Shown here piece by piece: positions 25,030-32,403 of a stretch of DNA of 64,000 bases. Origin of the DNA: a virus. Below the pieces are notes generated by a model. The model ran no database searches. It worked only from the letters and a program-made list of their open reading frames with translations, and had not been told where the DNA came from. The translations under genes were made by a program, and so were the position numbers. The DNA lies in the IMG/VR virus record IMGVR_UViG_3300034102_002265, positions 1 through 64,000 of that record. The stretch is one strand, 5' to 3'. Positions within the stretch are counted from its first letter, which is position 1, and every line of letters begins with the position of its first letter.

Positions 25030-25863
25030 TCAACCTATGAGATCAAGTGGTGGTAATTCGTATTCATCCTTAAGTTGTTGTTCCAACTTTTCTATTTCTG
25101 CAACTCCATCATCATAGATTTGTCTTCCATTCAATTGAACTCCACCTGGAAGTAAAACTCCATTGAATTTAATCATATTCTGTCCCCACTGCTTTTTGAT
25201 GAGAGCAGTAAGGTATTTTTTTAACCACCAATCATTATAAAGTTTTGGAGTATCTGATGGGTCTACGATTCGATAACAATCAATAATTACATATTCATTT
25301 TCACCAACTTGCTGCCAGTCTATATCTAAGTATAATTTATGATTTAATTTGTTAAAACGAATTTGTGCATTAGGATTTAAAAGAAAATCCAAATCTTCAA
25401 GATATCTTTTAACCATCGCATAATTAAGGAGGTCTAATGCACCATAATAATAAACATCATTTAAAAATATCTGATATTTAATATTGAAAAGTCCATCAGA
25501 GATGGTACTAGAATTTATTTTTAAGATATTATTTACACCAATAATTGAATCCGGTAATGGAAGATAGTTAACTCCCTCTACATAATTGAGAGAAGTTAAA
25601 CCAACTCCAACAACATCTGAAGAAGATGTTGTTGCGGAACCTACTGGTCCTGGTTGAGCTAATGTTGCTTTAGTTGCAGGAGTAAGTTTGTGTTTTAAAA
25701 ATACACGATCAATACCATCATAATGTCTTTCATGAAAATATTGAATAGCATCATCTACTAAATTATCGATTTGATCATCATCAACATTTATCTCTAATAC
25801 AGGTTTACCCAATTGACGAAGACAATATTCGATTAATTCCTTTCTGTTATTAGGTGATGCCAT
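25030..25863 (-). CDS. 13: gp13 neck protein
   Basis: 277 residues (T4 309). Head-closure neck component. The start MASPNNRKELIEYCLRQLGK and the following INVDDDQIDNLVDDAIQYF are the family hallmark. C-terminal half: WWLKKYLTALIKKQWGQNMI and GVQLNGRQIYDDGVAEIEKL. A late promoter, GATAAATA, lies about 36 bases upstream, back-to-back with the promoter of hldD, so gene 13 starts a new unit after the sugar cassette. Confidence 0.97.
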   Translation of the reverse strand: MASPNNRKELIEYCLRQLGKPVLEINVDDDQIDNLVDDAIQYFHERHYDGIDRVFLKHKLTPATKATLAQPGPVGSATTSSSDVVGVGLTSLNYVEGVNYLPLPDSIIGVNNILKINSSTISDGLFNIKYQIFLNDVYYYGALDLLNYAMVKRYLEDLDFLLNPNAQIRFNKLNHKLYLDIDWQQVGENEYVIIDCYRIVDPSDTPKLYNDWWLKKYLTALIKKQWGQNMIKFNGVLLPGGVQLNGRQIYDDGVAEIEKLEQQLKDEYELPPLDLIG

Positions 25864-25890
25864 ACATATTAAATGATTTTATAATGGTAA

Positions 25891-25900
25891 TATAAAAATA
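25891..25900 (+). promoter_or_regulatory. Candidate late promoter TATAAAAATA for hldD
   Basis: On the plus strand TATAAAAATA contains two frames matching TATAAATA at 7 of 8 positions. It overlaps by two bases the opposite-strand late promoter of gene 13. The predicted hldD leader is about 28 bases. It is the only late-promoter-like element I found for a plus-strand gene. Confidence 0.5.
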
Positions 25901-25906
25901 TTTATC
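25899..25906 (-). promoter_or_regulatory. Late promoter GATAAATA for gene 13
   Basis: One mismatch to consensus, placed at the divergent junction of hldD and gene 13. Transcription would start near 25892. Confidence 0.65.
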
Positions 25907-25934
25907 TCTACAATTTTTTCTTTTTTTATTTAAC

Positions 25935-26729
25935 ATGATTATATTAACAGGATCACAAGGTTTCATTGGAAAAAACTTTCTTTCCACTATTAAAGAGCCT
26001 ATAATAGAAGTGGAAAAGGATAATGCTTTTCGTTTTATATCTGGGTTTAATCAATGGGATCAAGTATCCTTAATTTTACATCAAGGAGCAATATCTTCAA
26101 CGACTGAGAGAAACATTCAAACGTTACATCACAATAATGTTGTCTTTTCTTTGTTTCTTTTTGAAAAAGCAATAGAGCATGGAATATCAGTAAAATATGC
26201 TTCATCAGCATCAGTATATGGAAATCAAACAAAAAAATCAAAAGTCATAAATCCACTAAATTATTATGCAATAACTAAACTTCAAATTGATTATTTTGTC
26301 CAAGATAATATAGAAAAATTTTCGAGTATTCAGGGATTTAGGTACTTTAATGTTTATGGGCAAGGTGAAGATCATAAAGGTGATCAAGCAAGTCCAATCT
26401 CTAAATTCACAAAACAAATTCGTGAATCAGGAAAATTGAACCTCTTCAGAGGATCAGACAAATTTTTAAGAGACTTCATCTGTGTTGAAGATGTTGTTGA
26501 TGTTGTTTTAAATAATAGCCATCCATCAGGAATCTATGATTTGGGAACAGGAAACCCTATTAGTTTTCAAGAAGTTGCAGAATTAGTCTCAGAAAAAGAA
26601 AAAGGGGAAGTCGAATATATCGACTTCCCCGAACATCTTAAAGGTAAATATCAAGATTATACTTGTGCTGACATGAAATGGATTGGTGACTATAAGTTTA
26701 AAACAGTTAGAGAGTATCTCCTTCAATAA
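25935..26729 (+). CDS. hldD: ADP-glycero-manno-heptose 6-epimerase (HldD)
   Basis: 264 residues; converts ADP-D-glycero- to ADP-L-glycero-D-manno-heptose. Short-chain dehydrogenase with the NAD(P) motif GSQGFIG (6-12), the HQGAISSTTE segment like E. coli HEGACSSTTE, catalytic Y111-x3-K115 and K148 in EDHKG, equivalent to the second acid/base of E. coli HldD. RYFNVYGQGEDHKG, LGTG and FPEHLKGKYQDYTCAD match E. coli closely. It is about 45 residues shorter than the bacterial enzyme, mostly by loss in the N-terminal domain. It is the only plus-strand gene in the window and converges on the cupin gene with a 23-base overlap. A minus-strand terminator lies within its codons. No Shine-Dalgarno is visible. 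Confidence 0.93.
   Translation: MIILTGSQGFIGKNFLSTIKEPIIEVEKDNAFRFISGFNQWDQVSLILHQGAISSTTERNIQTLHHNNVVFSLFLFEKAIEHGISVKYASSASVYGNQTKKSKVINPLNYYAITKLQIDYFVQDNIEKFSSIQGFRYFNVYGQGEDHKGDQASPISKFTKQIRESGKLNLFRGSDKFLRDFICVEDVVDVVLNNSHPSGIYDLGTGNPISFQEVAELVSEKEKGEVEYIDFPEHLKGKYQDYTCADMKWIGDYKFKTVREYLLQ
26592..26630 (-). terminator. Terminator of the sugar operon, embedded in hldD
   Basis: Plus strand 604-614 of this kilobase (GGGGAAGTCGA) pairs perfectly with 620-630 (TCGACTTCCCC) around a five-base loop. On the minus strand the stem is followed by TTTTTCTTTTT. It lies 77 bases past the cupin stop and is the natural end of the minus-strand operon. On the plus strand no T run follows, so hldD itself should be read through. 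Confidence 0.9.
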
Positions 26730-27072
26730 TACGAATACTATCACTATCGAAATGTTGAGTTGAGAATTCAAACAACTCAGTATCTTCTAAGGCATACATT
26801 CTATGTCTTAATCCAACAGGAACATGAAAGTTTTGACCCTTTTTAAGGGTCCTTTTTTGTGCCAAATTAATGTCATCATCATACCCATAAAAAAGAATCA
26901 ACATTCCAGACTGCACATAGAATGTCTCATCTTTTATGTTGTGATAATGCCAAGAACACTTTTTCCCTTTTACAAAATATAAAAGTTTTCCACAATATTG
27001 TTCATTGTTTACAATCCATTTTTCAAATCCCCATCCTTTGGGGACAAATTTAATTGAAGAAGTCATCTGCAT
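26707..27072 (-). CDS. Cupin sugar isomerase/epimerase-like protein
   Basis: 121 residues; a single small cupin barrel. The likely metal ligands are H42, H44, E49 and H90 (CSWHYHNIKDETF, HVPVGLRH). PKGWGFEKWIVNNEQYCGKL is typical of mannose-6-phosphate-isomerase-like cupins in cyanobacterial and phage sugar clusters. The substrate is not evident. A ketose-aldose isomerisation in this heptose pathway is possible because no GmhA isomerase is seen nearby. The start overlaps the HAD gene by 23 bases (an alternative ATG two codons in). Last gene of the operon; convergent with hldD. Confidence 0.75.
   Translation of the reverse strand: MQMTSSIKFVPKGWGFEKWIVNNEQYCGKLLYFVKGKKCSWHYHNIKDETFYVQSGMLILFYGYDDDINLAQKRTLKKGQNFHVPVGLRHRMYALEDTELFEFSTQHFDSDSIRIIEGDTL
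26835..26858 (+). terminator. Terminator of hldD, embedded in the cupin gene
   Basis: GACCCTT-TTT-AAGGGTC is followed by CTTTTTTG on the plus strand, about 105 bases past the hldD stop and inside the cupin coding sequence. On the minus strand the stem is followed by AAAAC, not T, so cupin transcription should pass. Confidence 0.75.
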
Positions 27073-27379
27073 TCACCGCTTTGTCATCAATGTACATATC
27101 CCCACTTGGTTTGCCCATGATTAATTCATGATACTTGCATCCCCAATCATCCAATTGTGTTTTTGTTAGATTATAAAAATCCGCATAAGCTAGATTTGAA
27201 TTATCAAGATGTCTTCCCATACCACGAGCAGTAAAGTACTTGATAATATGTCCTTCCTCGTAAAGACGATTGATGGTATCAATACGGTCTAACTTTGGAA
27301 TACTATTATGATAGTAACCATCTTCTCTGCAAATGGGTTTATCACAAATTGTTCCGTCGATATCAATTACATAATTCAT
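27050..27379 (-). CDS. HAD-family phosphatase
   Basis: 109 residues. Nucleophile motif DIDGT at 6-10, a Thr motif in FTARG and a late GKPSGDMYIDDKA acidic motif, so all main HAD motifs are present in a minimal, capless fold. The family includes small phosphatases of capsule and sugar clusters. In this operon it could supply the heptose-1,7-bisphosphate phosphatase step normally done by GmhB, but it lacks GmhB's characteristic DRDGT start and is much shorter. The specific substrate is therefore an inference. It overlaps the kinase gene by 17 bases and the cupin gene by 23. Confidence 0.8.
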   Translation of the reverse strand: MNYVIDIDGTICDKPICREDGYYHNSIPKLDRIDTINRLYEEGHIIKYFTARGMGRHLDNSNLAYADFYNLTKTQLDDWGCKYHELIMGKPSGDMYIDDKAVNADDFFN

Positions 27380-28118
27380 TCACATCTTCCTTTGATAATA
27401 CGTAAGTTCCTGGATATGATACAGCAATTGCGGCCGCCCTATTAGCAATGGGTATTGCTTCCTCTATTCTACCACAATTCAAATATCCGAACACAAGGGC
27501 AGATAAGAAAGTGTCCCCAGCTCCAACAACATCATAAACATTTACTTTTTCTCCCGGATATACTACTCCATTGTATTCAGCACCTTTTGATCCATGAGTG
27601 ATAATGACATTGGAGTTTTTTTCTTCTAACTTTTCATATTCATGTTCATTGATCTTGACATAACAATTGTATGAAGGAAGAATCTTCTTTTTACTGTCAA
27701 TAAATGTGGGACATTTCATGTTATAAACAATCTCAAATAATTTTGAACTCGTTATAAATCCCTTGTCATAATCACTAATTACGACCGCATCATATGGTTC
27801 ATTTGGAATTTCATATTCCATTGGTTTACAAACAACTTCTTCGTCAACTCTAAGAATTTGTTGATTTGTCCTTTCATCAATATAACGTGTCTTAATAATT
27901 TTTTCTTGATTTGTCATCATATAAACTTCAAGACCTAATGCTTTAAGATTGTTATAGACATTCCATGCCATCCCTTGTCTTGTTTCGGTTTTCTTGTAGT
28001 TTAAGATTGGAACAGGTGCTTCTGGATTCAATCGTTTAACTTCTCCATAAACATATTTGTCTATGCAACTATCTCCGATCAATAATACTTTGAATGATTT
28101 TTGTTGAGGAGTATTCAT
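27363..28118 (-). CDS. Heptose 7-phosphate kinase (HldE N-domain as separate gene)
   Basis: 251 residues. PfkB/ribokinase-type kinase matching the N-terminal domain of HldE/RfaE: GDSCIDKYVYGEVKRLNPEA (compare bacterial GD-LDRY-GD-RISPEAPVPV), VISDYDKG and the catalytic GAGDTF at 199-204 with D202 as base. Its role is to phosphorylate D-glycero-D-manno-heptose 7-phosphate at C1. It is about 60 residues shorter than usual; the region after TRQGMAWNVYNNLKALG runs straight into TRYIDERTNQQILRVDEE, so most of the lid and sugar-binding segment is deleted. Its first 50 bases overlap the nucleotidyltransferase gene in another frame. Activity therefore needs testing. Confidence 0.88.
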   Translation of the reverse strand: MNTPQQKSFKVLLIGDSCIDKYVYGEVKRLNPEAPVPILNYKKTETRQGMAWNVYNNLKALGLEVYMMTNQEKIIKTRYIDERTNQQILRVDEEVVCKPMEYEIPNEPYDAVVISDYDKGFITSSKLFEIVYNMKCPTFIDSKKKILPSYNCYVKINEHEYEKLEEKNSNVIITHGSKGAEYNGVVYPGEKVNVYDVVGAGDTFLSALVFGYLNCGRIEEAIPIANRAAAIAVSYPGTYVLSKEDVNELCN

Positions 28119-28470
28119 CTATTCTATCAAAAAAAATTAATCTTTTTGCAAACTGAGATCCAATTACTGGTTTATTTTTCCAATCAGAACCTACTATCAT
28201 TATATCTGGATTGAACCCTTTTATCAATTCTTCCAACTCTTTATCATTAGAAAAAGTCTCAACCTGATCTACAGGTTTTAACATATTCAAGAAAAATCTT
28301 CTTTCATCTTGATTGTGTATTGGTCTAGATGTTCCTTTCTTTTCCTTTACCCGTTCGTCGTCATCAATAGCAACTATTAAATAATCACCATAAGATTTTG
28401 CAAAATTCAAAAGTTGTAAGTGGCCTACATGAAGGACATCAAAGGTTCCATTAACAAATATTTTTTTCAT
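28069..28470 (-). CDS. Heptose 1-phosphate nucleotidyltransferase (HldE C-domain)
   Basis: 133 residues. Nucleotidyltransferase of the cytidylyltransferase family: FVNGTFDVLHVGHLQLLNFA with HVGH at 14-17, RPIHNQDERRFFLN, the GSDW motif and SSTKI at 121-125. It matches the C-terminal half of HldE, which adenylylates heptose-1-phosphate to ADP-heptose. Here it is a stand-alone gene placed before the kinase, the reverse of the bacterial fusion order. The ATG overlaps the carbamoyltransferase stop as ATGA. Confidence 0.92.
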   Translation of the reverse strand: MKKIFVNGTFDVLHVGHLQLLNFAKSYGDYLIVAIDDDERVKEKKGTSRPIHNQDERRFFLNMLKPVDQVETFSNDKELEELIKGFNPDIMIVGSDWKNKPVIGSQFAKRLIFFDRIDEYSSTKIIQSIIDRR

Positions 28471-30161
28471 TCGTTAGGAACTTTAACCAATTTTTGAATT
28501 TCGGGAAGATACATATATTCAATATCACTATTCTGAAGGGTATCAATTGCATCAACAATAGTTTCTACAAGAGGATCTCCGCCAAGATTGAATGAAGTAT
28601 TGAAGAGGATGGGAACATCACTCAATTTTTCAAAAGCATCAATAAGTCTATAATAATGATCATTCTGATCTTTTGTAACCGTTTGAATTCTACAAGTTCC
28701 ATCAACGTGAATTACTGAGGGAATTTTTTCTTCAACGCCAGGTAGACAATCTACAGCATACATCATATGAGGAGATTCTTCTCTTCCAGCAATATCAAAC
28801 CATTCATTCACTTTCTCTTTGAGAATTGTACAAGCAAATGGACGGAAGAACTCACGACGCTTAACTTGGTTTACGAGATCCTTGCCATTTTGAATGGTGG
28901 GATCAAAGAGAATTGAACGATTTCCTAGTGCTCTAGGTCCACCCTCTGAACGACCTTGGAAGATAGTAACAATATTACCATCACGAATAAGTTTTGCTAC
29001 CTCGTTATAAGTTGTGGGTTGAACATCCAGTCCTTCTAAATACTCTTCATAAGTTTCTGGATCATACTGAGGGCCATAATAAATTGAAGACTGTCTTTCA
29101 AATGGAGTTTCCATTTCAGTTATTTGTGCATGAGTATATTTTGCACCACCAATAGATGTTCCTCCATCATGGGAGATTGGTTCGCAGTAAATATTGAGAT
29201 CTGGGAATTCTTTCCAATACTTGTAGTTGGCAACACAATTTAGACCATAACCACCGCAGACAACGATATTAGTTTCACCAGTTTCTTCGTGAGCTTTACG
29301 AATGAGATCAATCATTCGGGTTTCAGTTTCCTTTTGTACTAAGAACGCTAAATCTTTTTGAATTTGAGTGTATTCACCTTTAGAATGATTTTTTACATCT
29401 TCGGAAAGAATATCATATCTTTGGTGATTTATTTTAGACCCATTTGGATAATTGGGTACAAATACTTCACGATTTGCCCACCCATTCCTAAAAAGTTCAG
29501 GAAGATCTTGATTTTCTTTTCCATATGGAGACAATCCCATTGTTTTTCCAGCATCTATGGAAGAAAATCCACAATACTCAGTTACCGCTTCATATGTTTT
29601 TGTTAGTCCTGGATATTCTGTGAGAATATATTTCCCATCCTCATCCAATTTAATAATACCGATACTTTCTTTGGATCCAAAATGTTTGTAAACAGAATCG
29701 AACTCTAATGGATATTTTGCTTTAAATATAGATTCAAATTCGTAAATGACTCCTGGACAAGCATCAGTCTGTAAGAAACTTCCAGCACCATCAGCAATCA
29801 CACACGCTGCAGTTTCAAATCCAGAATTTAAAAATGCACAAGCAGCGTGCATTTCATGATGTTTTGTGTCAATAAAATGAGTTTGATATTCAAATTTCTT
29901 TCTAGAAAGTTTTCTTATCCAACCATGATACAGATCTTCCCCAGTCCAATCTAGTTCAGGTCCGTTTCTATGAGTATGACATATTACTAAATGGTCAATA
30001 TGGTCTACATATTCAAATACTTTTAGTAGTCCTAGAAGTGGACTTCCATCGTGTTTCCAACGAGAAAGTCTTTCCTCTTCAACATAAAAAATTACTTCAC
30101 CATCAATCATCAGAGTTGTGCTTGCATTGTGTCCGCGAGCACAGGAAACAATAATACTCAT
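28467..30161 (-). CDS. NodU/TobZ-family O-carbamoyltransferase
   Basis: 564 residues. Transfers a carbamoyl group from carbamoyl phosphate to a sugar hydroxyl via carbamoyl-adenylate. The N-terminal Kae1-like domain has HHEMHAACAF (101-110) and IADGAGSF. The C-terminal domain has GRSEGGPRALGNRSIL, REFFRPFACTIL and ILFNTSFNLGGDPLVET, all diagnostic. Full length for the family. Related genes are known in T4-like cyanophages. In Pseudomonas aeruginosa a carbamoyltransferase (WapO) modifies the LPS heptose, a relevant precedent for this neighbourhood. Shine-Dalgarno TGAGGT; separated from GT9 by 9 bases. Confidence 0.95.
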   Translation of the reverse strand: MSIIVSCARGHNASTTLMIDGEVIFYVEEERLSRWKHDGSPLLGLLKVFEYVDHIDHLVICHTHRNGPELDWTGEDLYHGWIRKLSRKKFEYQTHFIDTKHHEMHAACAFLNSGFETAACVIADGAGSFLQTDACPGVIYEFESIFKAKYPLEFDSVYKHFGSKESIGIIKLDEDGKYILTEYPGLTKTYEAVTEYCGFSSIDAGKTMGLSPYGKENQDLPELFRNGWANREVFVPNYPNGSKINHQRYDILSEDVKNHSKGEYTQIQKDLAFLVQKETETRMIDLIRKAHEETGETNIVVCGGYGLNCVANYKYWKEFPDLNIYCEPISHDGGTSIGGAKYTHAQITEMETPFERQSSIYYGPQYDPETYEEYLEGLDVQPTTYNEVAKLIRDGNIVTIFQGRSEGGPRALGNRSILFDPTIQNGKDLVNQVKRREFFRPFACTILKEKVNEWFDIAGREESPHMMYAVDCLPGVEEKIPSVIHVDGTCRIQTVTKDQNDHYYRLIDAFEKLSDVPILFNTSFNLGGDPLVETIVDAIDTLQNSDIEYMYLPEIQKLVKVPNE

Positions 30162-30170
30162 AATTTTACC

Positions 30171-31253
30171 TCAATTTTTAATGTCGTTTAATTCCAGAAT
30201 TTGATCAATTGTTTTTTTCTTGGTTGGTTTTGGTTTTTGGAATCCAGGCATTACACTTGGATTTATCGGAAGATTATTTTGACTTGTTCCATTTTTTGAT
30301 ACACCTGATAAATTCAATGTATCATTATTGACCTTACTTACGCCAATTTTATCTTTAATTGATTTGGAAATTTCTTTTATTCTTTCATTACTTAAAATCA
30401 TCAAATCTTCATTATTTCTATCATATTGATCTTCAAAACTTATTCTTATTGGGCTATATTTCCTTCTATTTTTTCCATTATCTACGATATGGAAATTTTT
30501 ATTATTTGGATAGGAAATATTTTCAGGATAAGTTGAACCTATAACTACAGTACTTGGTTTGTTCAATGCATATGCAATGTGTTGACCCATGCTGTCACAT
30601 CCCAGAAAATAGTCGGCAGCATTAATTATACCACCCCATTGTGTAATTGGTACATTCTGAGGACAAGCGACTCCAAGTTTATCCCAATCTGGAATTGGAA
30701 TTTGTGTCATTAAGATGACGCCATAATTTTTCTTCAATTCATCAATAACTTTGTATATATCCGAAAGTTCAAAACTTCTACCTGTGACATCATAAGTAAA
30801 TTTTCCTTCAACTTTTGCAGAACTGCCAAAAGGTTGAAAAACTACAATTTTATCTTTTTTTAGAACTTCTCTTACTTCTTCTACTAGATTATATCCGAAT
30901 ATTTGTTCTTGTTTGTTTAATTCTAAATTAATTTTTTTAGTATCTGGTATATGATTCAGTTCATTGATTAATATATCAAATGCTTGAATCAAATTACACT
31001 CTTGAGTGAAATATGCATTGAGTCTATAGGGTTCTGGACTTACAATTTCCTTATCAAGTAAAAGCGACTCAAATAAATTTTTATGATTAATAGGATAAAC
31101 TTTATCCCTTAGTACTTTACTACAGGAATAAAATTCTCCCCATGATTCGGCAACGACTATAAAATCGTCATGTCTTTTGGCATATTCTTCCAAAGCGGGT
31201 ATGGAACAAAGGACCCTACCCGCACCACCATTGATGAAAAATGCTTTATTCAT
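30171..31253 (-). CDS. GT9-like heptosyltransferase-type glycosyltransferase
   Basis: 360 residues. The N-terminus FFINGGAGRVLCSIPALEEY fits the GT9 pattern G-GD-L-PAL. The C-domain has VVFQPFGSS and WGGIINAADYFLGCDSMGQH followed by AYALNKPSTVVIGST, matching the donor-binding domain of ADP-heptose:LPS heptosyltransferases. The last 50 residues are an unusual Asn/Pro/Lys-rich tail (KPKPTKKKTIDQILELND). It is the first gene of the operon, behind a late promoter (AATAAATA) and Shine-Dalgarno AAAGGTGG. The acceptor is unknown: host LPS, another glycan or a virion protein. Confidence 0.85.
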   Translation of the reverse strand: MNKAFFINGGAGRVLCSIPALEEYAKRHDDFIVVAESWGEFYSCSKVLRDKVYPINHKNLFESLLLDKEIVSPEPYRLNAYFTQECNLIQAFDILINELNHIPDTKKINLELNKQEQIFGYNLVEEVREVLKKDKIVVFQPFGSSAKVEGKFTYDVTGRSFELSDIYKVIDELKKNYGVILMTQIPIPDWDKLGVACPQNVPITQWGGIINAADYFLGCDSMGQHIAYALNKPSTVVIGSTYPENISYPNNKNFHIVDNGKNRRKYSPIRISFEDQYDRNNEDLMILSNERIKEISKSIKDKIGVSKVNNDTLNLSGVSKNGTSQNNLPINPSVMPGFQKPKPTKKKTIDQILELNDIKN

Positions 31254-31295
31254 TAATATTGTCCACCTTTAATAATTAAACTCGTTATACTCAGT

Positions 31296-31303
31296 TATTT
31301 ATT
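31296..31303 (-). promoter_or_regulatory. Late promoter AATAAATA for the sugar operon
   Basis: One mismatch to TATAAATA, 43 bases before the GT9 ATG. It implies that the six-gene sugar operon is made late, together with structural proteins. Confidence 0.6.
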
Positions 31304-31332
31304 TTACTACTTTTGGAGTGTTTTATCAAATG

Positions 31333-32397
31333 TTATTTAAAGCAAATACAAACCAATCCCATTTTACCAGAACAATCCCCATACATACCAACCGCACCAC
31401 CAAAAGCACTTGAAGGCCAACCACCCGCACTAGGAACTCTTAATCTGCCACAACATGCTTGGTTAGCCGAACCGCAACAGATACCATCATAGAAAACTGT
31501 ACACTGAGACTCGGAAAGGAATCCAAAAACTGGTGGGTGACAGTAACAAGCCGCATTATTATTACCGCAACTGCATAGAGATGAGAACATTCCTTTTATT
31601 CCATATATCGAGCCAACAGGAGATGATCCATAATAATTTGCTCCAGGGGTGAATGGATGAATGCAGCATACGCCAACACCAGTTGCTGACCAACATCCAA
31701 AACTACCTCCCCCACAAACAGCGTATCCACATCCTTGACTACATTTTGATCCAAAATAACAAGAAGATACGGCATATCTGCCATTACATACCATCCACTT
31801 ACCCAGTTCCCCAATACCACCATCTACACAGAAATTGCATAATCCCGGTCCTTGAACGAAGGATTTATCTCCGTCTGGTCTATGGCAACCATATGTACAG
31901 TATGCACAAATTCTTGGAGCACATCCACTATGGATTGTATAAGTTGCTCCAGCTGTTACAGGAATAATAAGTGATGCATATGCACCAGTTCCACCAAAAG
32001 GAGATATAGAACAACACATTCCTCCACTACCAGAACCAGATCCAGCACCCCAAATCTGGAATCTTGCACAAGTTACTCCACTAGGAACAGTCCAAGTACA
32101 ATCCTTACCCTGAGAGAAATATTGATTAACAACACCATCATCCCCACAAACAGTAAATCCACCAGTCCATCCGGAACCAGCTGCTACACAAGACCAAAGA
32201 CTTGTTTGAGCTGGATTTGCTAGTAATGAAGGTTCTATGCACCGAACCCAACAACTATATTCAGGAGTAAACAAACTTGCAGAAACCGCAAGAGCAGTAG
32301 TTTGGGGTCCTTTTACAGCTATGCAAGCGCTCTTTTCGGAAACTTGAGTAGTTAAATAGTCTTTTGCATTTTCTGCACTGTATCTTAATACATCCAT
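31333..32397 (-). CDS. Cys/Gly-rich adhesin-like virion protein, copy 1
   Basis: 354 residues with about 35 cysteines (near 10 percent) and many Gly. A module WTVPSGVTCARFQIWGAG, then PFGGTGAYASLIIPVTAG and long Cys/Gly loops (GCAPRICAYCTYGC, CCGSANQACCG), ends in GLVCICFK. The paralogue at 33105-34220 shares this layout. Similar proteins occur in T4-like cyanophage tail-fibre regions; Gly-rich loops recall T-even gp38-type adhesin tips. Host-range adhesin is the likely role, inferred from location and composition. The cysteines may bind metal or form disulphides outside the cell. Confidence 0.75.
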   Translation of the reverse strand: MDVLRYSAENAKDYLTTQVSEKSACIAVKGPQTTALAVSASLFTPEYSCWVRCIEPSLLANPAQTSLWSCVAAGSGWTGGFTVCGDDGVVNQYFSQGKDCTWTVPSGVTCARFQIWGAGSGSGSGGMCCSISPFGGTGAYASLIIPVTAGATYTIHSGCAPRICAYCTYGCHRPDGDKSFVQGPGLCNFCVDGGIGELGKWMVCNGRYAVSSCYFGSKCSQGCGYAVCGGGSFGCWSATGVGVCCIHPFTPGANYYGSSPVGSIYGIKGMFSSLCSCGNNNAACYCHPPVFGFLSESQCTVFYDGICCGSANQACCGRLRVPSAGGWPSSAFGGAVGMYGDCSGKMGLVCICFK

Positions 32398-32403
32398 GGA
32401 ATT

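Noticed and set aside
27050-27379. Assigning the HAD protein as GmhB
   Set aside because: It has a minimal fold of 109 residues and lacks the DRDGT start and zinc-loop cysteines of GmhB, so only a generic phosphatase call is safe.
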